NCBI RefSeq assembly: GCF_002257665.1
Contig: NZ_MQWB01000001.1
Coordinates: forward strand, 432,502 to 496,501
DNA from: Rubricoccus marinus
Lineage (GTDB): Bacteria; Bacteroidota; Rhodothermia; Rhodothermales; Rubricoccaceae
Length of the DNA stretch: 64,000 bases
Direction: 5' to 3'
Below the pieces are notes generated by a model. That model saw nothing but the letters and a program-made list of their open reading frames with translations, had not been told where the DNA came from and searched no databases. Both the position numbers and the translations under genes were made by a program. Positions 19,001 through 25,683 of this stretch are shown piece after piece. Numbering within the stretch: position 1 is the stretch's first letter; each line of letters begins with the position of its first letter.

Positions 19001-19360
19001 GCGGTCATACGTGCCGCCAGAGGCGGGCAGGTCTTCCAGCACGCCGAGGATGCGCCACGTCAGGCCGTCCACCTCGAACGGGTGGCCGCGCTCGCCCTCT
19101 GGCGGCATGGACTCCGGCACGAGCTGGCGCATCAGGCTCGTGACCACCTCGCGCGGCGAGCGCATCTCGATGGACGCCGCGCAGCCCAGCTCGCGCGCCA
19201 GCTCGTTCTCCACCCACGTGCGGAGCGCCTGGTTCTGCGCCACGAGGATGGTCTCGCGCTGGAACGGCGCCAGCGGCCTCTGGCGCATCGTCTCCGCGAG
19301 GCGGGTCAGGAGCGGTTCGAGGCGCGGCGCGGTGAGGACGTGGAGCCCCGGGTTGGGCAC
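16004..19360 (-). CDS. recC: Exodeoxyribonuclease V subunit gamma (RecC)
   Basis: 1118-residue RecC, the subunit that holds RecB and RecD and recognises Chi in the well-studied enzymes. It has the typical opening LHVLTAPRLEPLLTRLAETM, a segment VAQNQALRTWVENELAREL, and the degenerate, inactive helicase and nuclease-like folds, so no Walker motif is expected. Start is GTG at 19360. A promoter-like TAGATTCG lies on the minus strand at 19386-19393. It follows panC-panD-DUF6483 on the same strand, 59 bases after the DUF6483 stop, and leads recB and recD. Confidence 0.93.
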   Translation of the reverse strand: MPNPGLHVLTAPRLEPLLTRLAETMRQRPLAPFQRETILVAQNQALRTWVENELARELGCAASIEMRSPREVVTSLMRQLVPESMPPEGERGHPFEVDGLTWRILGVLEDLPASGGTYDRVRAYLERAADEGEEGSGTMALASRLAQLYDDYQLYRTDCLAAWASGATVAHGWEDEPWQAHLWCHLLQSAPSNREGRVMDRATSTLRLLDVLGQSDEVRETLARVSLFGTTVVPPLFWRALHALGRHVPVTAYAAVAAPLAPEAERRTPEAMQRHPLLRDLGGRTRDWVAVMRDVAGHKWEPEPCESDAPPSAPEASGDPLCALHALQAALVADTPPAAPVTCPEDDRSIRIHECHSPLRELEVLRDEILDAFDTLGDLRPGEIGVLVPDMTTYAPLIDAVFGSEKVAGVRVPYHIADPPFSPEARVLDAFARVLALDSGRATASDLIGLLDVPVIRRAARIHESELGTLLDWVREARVHWGRDAAHKAGYGLPEDDVHTWRFGLDRLLVGYAIGREDEVVMGRLPVAEAGLDGADLLGRFAEWATALFDALAHLRQRRPLASWREDLLLFVDGVFMPREEAELGALVALRTAIDRLVALDEPETVVTASTVRGHLQSALSGIDRREPHLTGKVTFGSPLALRHVPFRVLAVVGLGDGFPGTDARPAFDLLGHERRAGDPDLHADDRLSFLAAVLAARQRLVLSRVARSHMDNAERAASVALDAFRDACRKTFGAEASGAFVIAHPLQPSSPGYVSRQRPELFTFAEQHVLPQPEPGAPEGLRFFEAPAPDLEFVLPEETHETTAAALARAWSNPCRAHTDALGLDLRLEDAALADDEPVELDGLAFHGVKRDVLDGDLLGRDAPTIADRLQRSGQLPPGDLADVYVGRAMRAVGDVADHVRSHGETEKRALHVACPEGRWRVDASVDYAPEAGALRWRPGKLRGTDLLFAWADHLALCADETVDGVRRTVVHGTDASAAFGPLAEDEARALLQFLIRGAIAFQHVPPPLFARASYDHARQRRGSWEHDFRRKILAQEAWKPMRMGRSVALDTPEQFAVLKPDVRKAFDGQYETFCDITDPAVALCYRRRAPLDTMTASFDRWSRLLWGPVFSAMEDE

Positions 19361-19419
19361 AGACTAGGGTGGTTTTTTGTGCTCGCGAATCTACGGCCGC
19401 CCGTTATGACGAGCGTCTG

Positions 19420-19809
19420 TCACGCCCCCCGCGTGCCCGGCTCATGTGCGGGCAAGGCCGCAATGCGTTCGCGGATGTCCAGCGGGACGGGGCCGCCAGA
19501 GGCCAGGACGGCTTCGTACAGCCACCGCGCGCGGACGCGGCTTGCGGGGGCGTCGTCTTCGGCCAGGAGTTGCGCCAGCGCCGCGGCCTTTTCGGGGGAG
19601 AAGGTGCCCTCGTCGCTCGCGGCGTCGAGGATGTCCGCCAGAGGCCTCTGGCGGAGGCGCTCGAGGGTCACGCCGGTGACGGCTTCGATGCCTTCGGCGA
19701 GGGCCGCGTAGGCGCCGGCGGGATCGCCGTCTTGCTTCTGGAGAAGCACCTGCGCGAGGACCTGGATCGCCTGCTGGATCTGGCGCAGCAGGTAATCGCG
19801 AGAGATCAC
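19420..19809 (-). CDS. DUF6483-like protein, coupled to panD
   Basis: 129 residues from a GTG at 19809. The N-terminus (MISRDYLLRQIQQAIQVLAQVL) and the following repeat-like helices (GAYAALAEGIEAVTGVTLERL) resemble DUF6483, an all-helical family with a TPR-like look and no known function. The GTG overlaps the panD stop codon (GTGA), so translation is coupled. The central sequence LRQRPLADI is encoded by an iterated-motif palindrome (about 19636-19653). No membrane segment or signal peptide. Family assignment is from memory of the pattern, so moderate. Confidence 0.65.
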   Translation of the reverse strand: MISRDYLLRQIQQAIQVLAQVLLQKQDGDPAGAYAALAEGIEAVTGVTLERLRQRPLADILDAASDEGTFSPEKAAALAQLLAEDDAPASRVRARWLYEAVLASGGPVPLDIRERIAALPAHEPGTRGA

Positions 19810-20276
19810 TTCCGGCCGCCGCGCCAGGAGGGGGCCCAAACGCTGTGGTCCATGTTGGTCACGTCGATCGCGTCCGTCACGGCGGGCATGTTCGGGTTGC
19901 TGACCGAGGCGCCGTCGAGGTCGAACGTCTGCACCGGGTTATTGTCACGGTCCACGAGGACCACGCGCGGTTGGTGCGTTTCGGCCTCCTCTGGCGTCAT
20001 GTCGGCGTAGGCCATCACAATCACCACGTCGCCGGGGGCGCAGAGCCGAGCGGCGGGCCCATTAAGGCAGCACGTGCGCGTGCCCTTCTCGGCGGGGATG
20101 GTGTAGGTCTCCAGGCGCGCGCCGTTGTTGACGTTGACGATCTGCACCCGCTCGTACGGCAGGATGTTCGCCATCTCCATCAGCTCGCGGTCGAGCGTGA
20201 CGGAGCCCTCGTAGTAGAGGTCGGCCTCGGTGACGGTGAGGCGGTGGAGCTTCCCCTTGAAGAGCGTGACGGTCAT
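19806..20276 (-). CDS. panD: Aspartate 1-decarboxylase
   Basis: Makes beta-alanine from aspartate for pantothenate and CoA synthesis. 156 residues, a little longer than the usual 115-130 because of a C-terminal tail (SNPNMPAVTDAIDVTNMDH and beyond). The self-cleavage site that yields the pyruvoyl group is visible as YYEGSVTLD (Gly-Ser). Also typical: LHRLTVTEADL at the start and VNVNNGARLETY in the middle. It sits directly behind panC in the same direction, forming a panC-panD pair, and overlaps the DUF6483-like gene by 4 bases. Confidence 0.95.
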   Translation of the reverse strand: MTVTLFKGKLHRLTVTEADLYYEGSVTLDRELMEMANILPYERVQIVNVNNGARLETYTIPAEKGTRTCCLNGPAARLCAPGDVVIVMAYADMTPEEAETHQPRVVLVDRDNNPVQTFDLDGASVSNPNMPAVTDAIDVTNMDHSVWAPSWRGGRK

Positions 20277-20280
20277 GGCT

Positions 20281-20353
20281 GGGAGGGAATGGGGACTGGG
20301 TTCTGGGGGCTGGGGAAATGCAAAAGTCCCTAGTCCCCACGTCCCGAGTCCCC
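20281..20353. repeat. Degenerate GGGACTGGG / AGTCCCC repeat between panC and panD
   Basis: Left half GGGACTGGGTTCTGGGGGCTGGGG, right half CCCTAGTCCCCACGTCCCGAGTCCCC; the halves are roughly inverted copies around AAATGCAAAAG. It fills almost the whole gap between panC and panD and runs into the panC 3' end. Confidence 0.7.
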
Positions 20354-21235
20354 CACGCGGAGCGTGACGTTATCGATGAGTCGGGTCTCGCCGACGAACG
20401 CGGCGACAGCGGCAAGGTACCGCCCGCCAGAGGCCCCTTGCGGGTTCAGCGTGTCTGCGGGTAGGAGCGTGTCGGCATCCACGATCTCCGCATAGTCGAT
20501 CCGGGCCTGGGGCGCGAGCGCGATCTGCTCGCGCATGGCGCTGCGGAGCACGTCGGCGGAGCGCTCGCCCTGTCCGGCAGCGTGGCTGGCGGCGAAGAGC
20601 GCGCGCGAGAGGACCGTGGCCTGCCTGCGCTCCTCTGGCGAGAGATAGCGGTTGCGCGAGGACAGCGCGAGGCCGTCTTCCTCGCGCACGATGGGATGCC
20701 CCACGACCTCGATGCCGAAGCCCAGCTCGCGCGTCATGCGGCGCAGGATGGCGAGCTGCTGCGCATCCTTCTGGCCGAAAACGGCGAGGTGCGGCCGGCA
20801 CGCGAGGTAGAGCCGCGTCACGACCGAGGTGACGCCGTCGAAGTGCCCCGGGCGGCTCGCGCCGCACAGGTACCAGCCCATCTCCGCCACCTGGACGGTC
20901 GCCAGAGGCGGCAAGCCGAAGGGGTACATCTCGCGGGCCTCTGGCGCGAAGACGGCGTCGACGCCTGCGCCAGAGGCGAGCAGCGCCTCGCGGTCGGCGT
21001 CGAGCGTGCGGGGGTAGGCGTCGAAGTCCTCGCCGGGGCCGAACTGCGTCGGGTTGACGAAGATGCTGACGGTCACGTGCCCCTCGGGGCCGACCTGTTC
21101 GCGGGCGTGGCGGACGAGCGCGAGGTGGCCGTCGTGCAGCGCGCCCATGGTGGGGATGAGGGCGAGGCGCCGGCCGTCGCAGCGCGCGGCATCGGCTTCC
21201 GCCTGCATCGCGGCGACGGTGGTGATCGTGTCCAA
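20330..21235 (-). CDS. panC: Pantothenate synthetase (pantoate--beta-alanine ligase)
   Basis: Joins pantoate and beta-alanine with ATP; 301 residues. The HIGH-like nucleotide-binding motif is in IPTMGALHDGHLALV; also FVNPTQFGPGEDFDAYPRT, FGQKDAQQLAILRRM and REEDGLALSSRNRYLS, all canonical. Start is a TTG at 21235, giving MDTITTVAAMQAEADA, which fits the usual spacing before the PTMGALH motif. Divergent from fumC; the 154-base gap contains an inverted GGAACTC repeat. The beta-alanine comes from the neighbouring panD. Confidence 0.96.
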   Translation of the reverse strand: MDTITTVAAMQAEADAARCDGRRLALIPTMGALHDGHLALVRHAREQVGPEGHVTVSIFVNPTQFGPGEDFDAYPRTLDADREALLASGAGVDAVFAPEAREMYPFGLPPLATVQVAEMGWYLCGASRPGHFDGVTSVVTRLYLACRPHLAVFGQKDAQQLAILRRMTRELGFGIEVVGHPIVREEDGLALSSRNRYLSPEERRQATVLSRALFAASHAAGQGERSADVLRSAMREQIALAPQARIDYAEIVDADTLLPADTLNPQGASGGRYLAAVAAFVGETRLIDNVTLRVGDSGRGD

Positions 21236-21303
21236 AATCTGGGCGTGGGAGGGCCGCGCAAGTTCGCGGGAGTTCTCCGAACCGGCAACCGGCGGGCCAA
21301 GTA

Positions 21304-21412
21304 CGTTCCGAGTTCCGGGTTCCGAGTTCCGAGTTTGAGGAAGTCGACCCGGAAGCGTTGCCCTTTCTTGCCTACCACAACTCGGAACTATGAACTCGGA
21401 ACCCGGAACTAG
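21304..21412. repeat. Inverted GGAACTC repeat cluster between panC and fumC
   Basis: TTCCGAGTTCCGGGTTCCGA (21307-21326) and its near-complement AACTCGGAACCCGGAACT (21393-21410) flank about 40 bases. The right arm includes the fumC start codon and encodes its first residues (MNSEPGT). The arms could pair over some 20 bases in either the DNA or the fumC leader RNA. Confidence 0.75.
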
Positions 21413-22790
21413 AATCGAAACCGACTCCCTCGGCGACGTGCGCGTCCCCGCCGACGCCCTCTACGGCGCCCAGACGCAGCGCGCCGTCGACAACTTCCCC
21501 ATCTCGGGCATCCGCTTCCCGCGCCGCTTTATCCAGGCCGTCGGGACCGTCAAGGCCGCTGCGGCCCGCGCGAACGTGAGCCTGGACCTGATGGACGGCG
21601 CCAGAGGCCAGGCCATCGCCGACGCCGCCGAAAAGGTCCGCAGTGGCGAGCTCGACGCGCAGTTCCCGCTCGACATCTTCCAGACAGGCTCGGGGACCAG
21701 CACGAACATGAACGCCAACGAGGTCATCGCGCGCGTCGCGCAAGAGGCCTCTGGCGAGAGCGTGCACCCCAACGACGACGTCAACATGGGGCAGTCCTCC
21801 AACGACGTCATCCCGACCGCCATGCACGTCGCGGCGCGCGTCGCGATGCACGAGGAGCTTCTGCCCGCGCTGGAGAAGCTGGCGACCTCGCTGGAGGCCA
21901 AGGCCGACGAGTTCGATGACGTGGTAAAGTCCGGCCGCACGCACCTCATGGACGCCACGCCGGTCCGGCTGGGCCAGGAGTTCGGCGGCTACGCCGCACA
22001 AGTCCGTAAGGGCATCGCGCGCGTCGAGGCGGCGAGCGAGGAGTTGGCCGAGCTAGCGCTTGGCGGCACGGCGACGGGCACGGGCATCAACCGGCCTCTG
22101 GCGTTCCCCGAAGCGGCCATCAAAGAGATCAGCGCCATGACCGGGATCGCGTTCCGCGAGGCCGAGAACCACTTCGAGGCGCAAGCGGCCAAGGACGGAT
22201 ACGTGGCCGCGGCCGGCGCGCTCAACACGCTGGCCGTTAGCCTGATGAAGATCGCCAACGACATCCGGCACCTCTCCTCCGGGCCGACGAGCGGCCTTTC
22301 GGAGATCCAGCTTCCCGCCATCCAGCCCGGCTCCTCCATCATGCCCGGCAAGGTCAACCCGGTGATGAGCGAGGCCATGATGATGGTCTGCGCGAGGGTG
22401 ATGGGCAACGCGACCACGATCACCGTCGGAGGCCAGCACGGCAACTTCGAGCTCAACGTGATGATGCCCGTCATGGCGCACGCCATGCTGGAGTCCATCG
22501 GCTCGCTCGCCGGCGCCTGCGACGCCTTCCGCACGCGCTGCCTGGACGGCATCACCGCCGACCGCGACCGCGCGCGCGACCTGCTGCTCAAGAACCCCAG
22601 CATCGCGACCGCCCTCAACGACGAGATCGGCTACGACAAGGCGAGCAAGGTGGCCAAAAAGGCCGCCGCCGAGAAGCGCTCGGTCCGCGACGTGGTCCTG
22701 GAGATGGGCCTCATCCCCGAGGATCGCATCGACGAGATTTTGGACGTGCGCGGCATGACCGAGCCCGGCATCCCCGGACGCGACGCGTAG
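21390..22790 (+). CDS. fumC: Class II fumarate hydratase
   Basis: Interconverts fumarate and malate in the TCA cycle; 466 residues, normal length. Key segments: GSGTSTNMNANEVIA, HPNDDVNMGQSSNDVIPTA, a KSGRTHLMDATPV loop with the catalytic base region, and the family signature GSSIMPGKVNP. These match fumarase rather than aspartase or argininosuccinate lyase. The ATG at 21390 lies inside a GGAACTC repeat, so the first seven residues are repeat-derived; homology begins about at RIETDSLGDV. Divergent from panC. Confidence 0.95.
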   Translation: MNSEPGTRIETDSLGDVRVPADALYGAQTQRAVDNFPISGIRFPRRFIQAVGTVKAAAARANVSLDLMDGARGQAIADAAEKVRSGELDAQFPLDIFQTGSGTSTNMNANEVIARVAQEASGESVHPNDDVNMGQSSNDVIPTAMHVAARVAMHEELLPALEKLATSLEAKADEFDDVVKSGRTHLMDATPVRLGQEFGGYAAQVRKGIARVEAASEELAELALGGTATGTGINRPLAFPEAAIKEISAMTGIAFREAENHFEAQAAKDGYVAAAGALNTLAVSLMKIANDIRHLSSGPTSGLSEIQLPAIQPGSSIMPGKVNPVMSEAMMMVCARVMGNATTITVGGQHGNFELNVMMPVMAHAMLESIGSLAGACDAFRTRCLDGITADRDRARDLLLKNPSIATALNDEIGYDKASKVAKKAAAEKRSVRDVVLEMGLIPEDRIDEILDVRGMTEPGIPGRDA

Positions 22791-22809
22791 CGCCAGAGGC
22801 CTCTGGCGC
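22790..22809. repeat. Iterated-motif palindrome at the fumC 3' end
   Basis: GCGCCAGAGGCCTCTGGCGC, a perfect 20-base palindrome beginning at the last base of the fumC stop codon. Confidence 0.9.
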
Positions 22810-22847
22810 CCCAAAACACGCGGAGCGCCGGGGCCGTGTAGGCGGAA

Positions 22848-22975
22848 CCCCTAAAAATCGACGAGGGGGACACGAAGCGCATGCACGCTTCGTTACCCCG
22901 TCGCTACCTCCGAGTTGGGCTTGTGTGTGAGCCACAGCCGGTGCGGGGCGCCCAGAACGGGCGCCCCGTTTTTTT
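22848..22975 (+). ncRNA. Candidate structured RNA ending in an intrinsic terminator
   Basis: The stretch has low coding potential but strong folding potential. ACGAAGCG and CGCTTCGT form an 8-bp stem with loop CATGCA (22869-22890). The outer segment AGGGGG (22864-22869) can pair either with CCCCT (22848-22852) upstream or with CCCCGTC (22896-22902) downstream, two mutually exclusive folds. GGCT and AGCC form a further small hairpin (22918-22933), and a terminator closes the region. This could be an sRNA, a fumC 3' UTR or a leader attenuator. I match it to no known RNA family. Confidence 0.4.
22944..22975 (+). terminator. Intrinsic terminator
   Basis: CGGGGCGCCC and GGGCGCCCCG form a perfect 10-bp stem around AGAAC, followed by seven T. 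It is the clearest Rho-independent terminator of the window and ends either fumC or the candidate RNA before it. Confidence 0.9.
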
Positions 22976-23187
22976 GTGCGTCCGCTTCCGGCGCAACGTG
23001 AATGCCGGAACGAGATAACGCGACGGCCGGACCTCTGGCGGGCAAAGGCGTTCACGCCCCACGCCAGAGGCCGACGGTCTTGCGCGCACCCGCACGAAAC
23101 GCCAGAGGCGCGCCGTTGGAACGGCCCACGACTGCAACCGCGTAGGGCCTCTGGCGTCCCACGCACGACCGCTTTCTCGACACACCG
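22976..23187. other. Spacer upstream of the DegP-type protease gene
   Basis: 212 bases without a gene. Iterated-motif copies appear at about 23034, 23062, 23100 and 23149. I see no convincing promoter box. Confidence 0.6.
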
Positions 23188-24780
23188 ATGCATACCGATC
23201 CCATCAACGAACCACGTCCGGCCCGGCGGAAGCTGGCGACCGGGCTCCTCGTCGCCGCCGCGTTCTTGGGCGGCATCTTCTTCGTGGCCTCCGCGGCCAA
23301 CCTGCTCGGCCTCACCGACTTGCTGCCCGGCAGCATCGCGCAGCGCGTGGAGCAGACCGAGGCCATCGCCACGGCCGAGGACCTCGGCCGCGCGTTTACC
23401 CAGGTCGCCGAGCGTGTCAACCCCGCCGTTGTCCAGATCCGCGCGACGCAACTCATCGACCGGAGCGATGACCCGATGGCGGGCGGCAACCCGCTCGACT
23501 TCTTCTTTCAGCGGCCGCCTGGCATGAGCCCAGACGCCGCGCCCGACGTAGAGCGCGAGCCGTTCGCGCGGAGCGGGCTGGGTTCCGGCGCCTTTATCCG
23601 CGACGACGGGTACATCGTGACCAACAACCACGTCGTCGAGAACGCGAGCGAACTCGTGGTGCACCTGTTCGACGGGCGCGAGCTGCGGGCCGAAATCGTC
23701 GGCACGGACCCGTTCTCGGACCTCGCCGTCATCAAAGTGGAAGGCGACGACTTCCCGACCATCCCGTTTGGCGAAAGCGACGAAGTGCGCGTCGGTCAGT
23801 GGGTGCTCGCAATCGGCAGCCCGCTGGATGAGAACCTCTCCAACACGGTGACGAGCGGCATCATCTCCAGCCTCGGCCGTTACCAGGGCGGCAACAACTC
23901 GATCTCGAACTACATCCAGACCGACGCGGCGGTCAACCCGGGCAACTCCGGCGGACCGCTCGTCAACCTCCGCGGCGAGATCGTAGGCATCAACAGCGCC
24001 ATCGCGACGCGGACGGGCACCTTTAACGGCATCTCGTTCGCGATCCCGGTCGACATCGTGCGCAACACCGCCGAGCAACTCATCGAAAGCGGTGAGGTGG
24101 AGCGCGGCTTCCTCGGCATCTCGTTCGAGGCCGCGACGCCCAGCCTCCGCCGCGCGTATGGAGCCGGCCCGGGCGCGGCTCGCGTGGCGAACACCTCTCC
24201 AGACGGTCAGGGGCGCGAACCCGCCAAGGAGGCGGGCATCCGTACCGATGACCTCATCACAGCCGTTGACGGCGTGGCGCTGATCGACAGCCGCCAGATC
24301 GTCTCGCTGATCGCGAACAAGCGCCCCGGCGACCGCGTGGACCTGACCATCAACCGCGGCGGGAAGGAAGAAACCGTGACCGTCCGCCTCGGCGTGCGCC
24401 CCGAGAACCTCGGCGGCACCGCGCCAGAGGCCCCGTCGGCGCCCGCAATGCCGGAGGAGGAGCCCGCGTCCATGGAGGCGCTCGGCCTGACGATCCAGAA
24501 CCCGACGCGCGCCGTCCTCCAGCGCTACCGCATCGACGCGGACGCCGTGGAAGGCGTGGTGGTGACGGACGTGGAGCGCAACAGCGAGGCGTTCCGGGAC
24601 GCCGGCATCGTGCGTGGCATGGTTATCACGGAAGTGAACAGGAAGCCGGTCGCCAACCGCGAGGACTTCGAGGCGGCCCTCGCGAGCGTTCCCCCAGGCG
24701 AGACGTTCCTCGTGCGCGTGCAGCGCTTCGGCGGCGGCCAGTCCGCGAGCACGCTCACCGCGCTGACCAAGCCTGGCTGA
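23188..24780 (+). CDS. DegP/HtrA-type periplasmic serine protease
   Basis: 530-residue trypsin-like protease with two PDZ domains for envelope protein quality control. Residues about 14-40 form a hydrophobic signal or anchor (LATGLLVAAAFLGGIFFVA). The catalytic triad is seen as His in IVTNNHVVEN, Asp in DPFSDLAVIKV and Ser in NPGNSGGPLVNL. PDZ1 starts near GFLGISFEAATPSLRRAYG and PDZ2 near LGLTIQNPTRAVL. The family is usually induced by envelope stress; no specific operator is visible here. A strong hairpin follows at 24807. Confidence 0.94.
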   Translation: MHTDPINEPRPARRKLATGLLVAAAFLGGIFFVASAANLLGLTDLLPGSIAQRVEQTEAIATAEDLGRAFTQVAERVNPAVVQIRATQLIDRSDDPMAGGNPLDFFFQRPPGMSPDAAPDVEREPFARSGLGSGAFIRDDGYIVTNNHVVENASELVVHLFDGRELRAEIVGTDPFSDLAVIKVEGDDFPTIPFGESDEVRVGQWVLAIGSPLDENLSNTVTSGIISSLGRYQGGNNSISNYIQTDAAVNPGNSGGPLVNLRGEIVGINSAIATRTGTFNGISFAIPVDIVRNTAEQLIESGEVERGFLGISFEAATPSLRRAYGAGPGAARVANTSPDGQGREPAKEAGIRTDDLITAVDGVALIDSRQIVSLIANKRPGDRVDLTINRGGKEETVTVRLGVRPENLGGTAPEAPSAPAMPEEEPASMEALGLTIQNPTRAVLQRYRIDADAVEGVVVTDVERNSEAFRDAGIVRGMVITEVNRKPVANREDFEAALASVPPGETFLVRVQRFGGGQSASTLTALTKPG

Positions 24781-24806
24781 GCCCGGCGCCTCTGGCGCCC
24801 TTGAAA

Positions 24807-24840
24807 AACGCCCCCGCAAGCCGAGGCCTGCGGGGGCGTT
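24807..24840. terminator. Strong hairpin after the protease gene
   Basis: AACGCCCCCGCA and TGCGGGGGCGTT form a perfect 12-bp stem around a 10-base loop. On the plus strand only TTCTGT follows, while the minus strand has TTTTT, so it can work in both directions but more strongly on the minus strand. Confidence 0.75.
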
Positions 24841-24848
24841 CTGTATCT

Positions 24849-24868
24849 GGCCTCTGGCGCCAGAGGCC
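24849..24868. repeat. Iterated-motif palindrome, GGCGCC-centred
   Basis: GGCCTCTGGCGCCAGAGGCC, a perfect 20-base palindrome, ends 2 bases before the promoter-like box of the DUF3667 gene. Confidence 0.9.
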
Positions 24869-24870
24869 GA

Positions 24871-24878
24871 TAATTTGG
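24871..24878 (+). promoter_or_regulatory. Promoter-like TAATTTGG box, near-leaderless
   Basis: TAATTTGG fits the TAnnTT(G/T)G pattern and ends 4 bases before the ATG at 24883, implying a leaderless mRNA. No Shine-Dalgarno sequence could fit here. Confidence 0.45.
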
Positions 24879-24882
24879 GTGC

Positions 24883-25677
24883 ATGACGGAGCCCATTCTG
24901 ACCGCGTCCCCCGCCCCGTGCGTCTCCTGCGGAGCGGTCCGAAGTGGTCCGTACTGCTCGGCCTGTGGCCAGAAGGAACGCGCGCACCGCCTCACGCTCG
25001 GGAGCGTGGCGCGAGAGGCGCTTCAGCATCTCACGTCGCTCGACAGAGGGTTCGGGCGGACAGTGGTGGACCTCGTGCGTCGGCCGGCCGAGGTGGCGAC
25101 GGATTACTGGCGCGGGCGGACCGTTCCGTATGCGGGGCCGGGTCGGTTCTTTCTTGTGGCTGTGACTCTCGTGCAGGTTGCCGTCTTCGCGCTCGGCCTC
25201 GCGCCCGAGTTCATCGGCTCACTCGCCGATGGATTCAACTCGGGCCGAACGACAGGCGCCGAGATCGTGGACCACGCGACGCTCGTGGACCGGCTCCAGC
25301 GGTTCTGGGTTGTCGGCCTCGCGGGCCTGGTACCCGTGATGACGCTTTGGAGCCGGACCGTTTTCCGCCGCGCGCGCCGGACGCTTGCGGAGCACGCCGT
25401 AGCGCACCTTTACTTCCTGGGCGTGTTCGTGCTGGGGCTCGGGCTCGTGATGGTTCTGGGAAACACCGCGTATCAGTTTGCGCCCGCCACCGTCGGATAC
25501 GCGATTGAGACACTGCTTCTCACGTCCGCAGCAGCGCTGTACGTGTGGAGCCTGGGCCGAGCGTTCGGCCAGACGTGGTGGGCGGGACTCGCGGGAGGCA
25601 CAACGGTCCTAGTGCTCGGCCTCCTGACCTACATCGCGGGAGTGAGTCTGCTCATCGTCGCTCTTCAGAGGCTGTAA
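24883..25677 (+). CDS. DUF3667 membrane protein with N-terminal zinc ribbon
   Basis: 264 residues. Cys13, Cys16, Cys25 and Cys28 (CVSCG...YCSACGQ) form a zinc ribbon followed by a short helical part and about four to five membrane segments (for example FFLVAVTLVQVAVFALGLA and HLYFLGVFVLGLGLVMVLG). This matches DUF3667, common in Bacteroidota and of unknown function. It stands alone, between a strong hairpin and the convergent Rieske oxidoreductase. An ATG 4 bases after the promoter-like box fixes the start. Confidence 0.82.
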   Translation: MTEPILTASPAPCVSCGAVRSGPYCSACGQKERAHRLTLGSVAREALQHLTSLDRGFGRTVVDLVRRPAEVATDYWRGRTVPYAGPGRFFLVAVTLVQVAVFALGLAPEFIGSLADGFNSGRTTGAEIVDHATLVDRLQRFWVVGLAGLVPVMTLWSRTVFRRARRTLAEHAVAHLYFLGVFVLGLGLVMVLGNTAYQFAPATVGYAIETLLLTSAAALYVWSLGRAFGQTWWAGLAGGTTVLVLGLLTYIAGVSLLIVALQRL

Positions 25678-25683
25678 GGAGCG

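Noticed and set aside
22900-22980. tRNA or SRP RNA
   Set aside because: I checked for cloverleaf arms and for the conserved SRP loop; neither is present.
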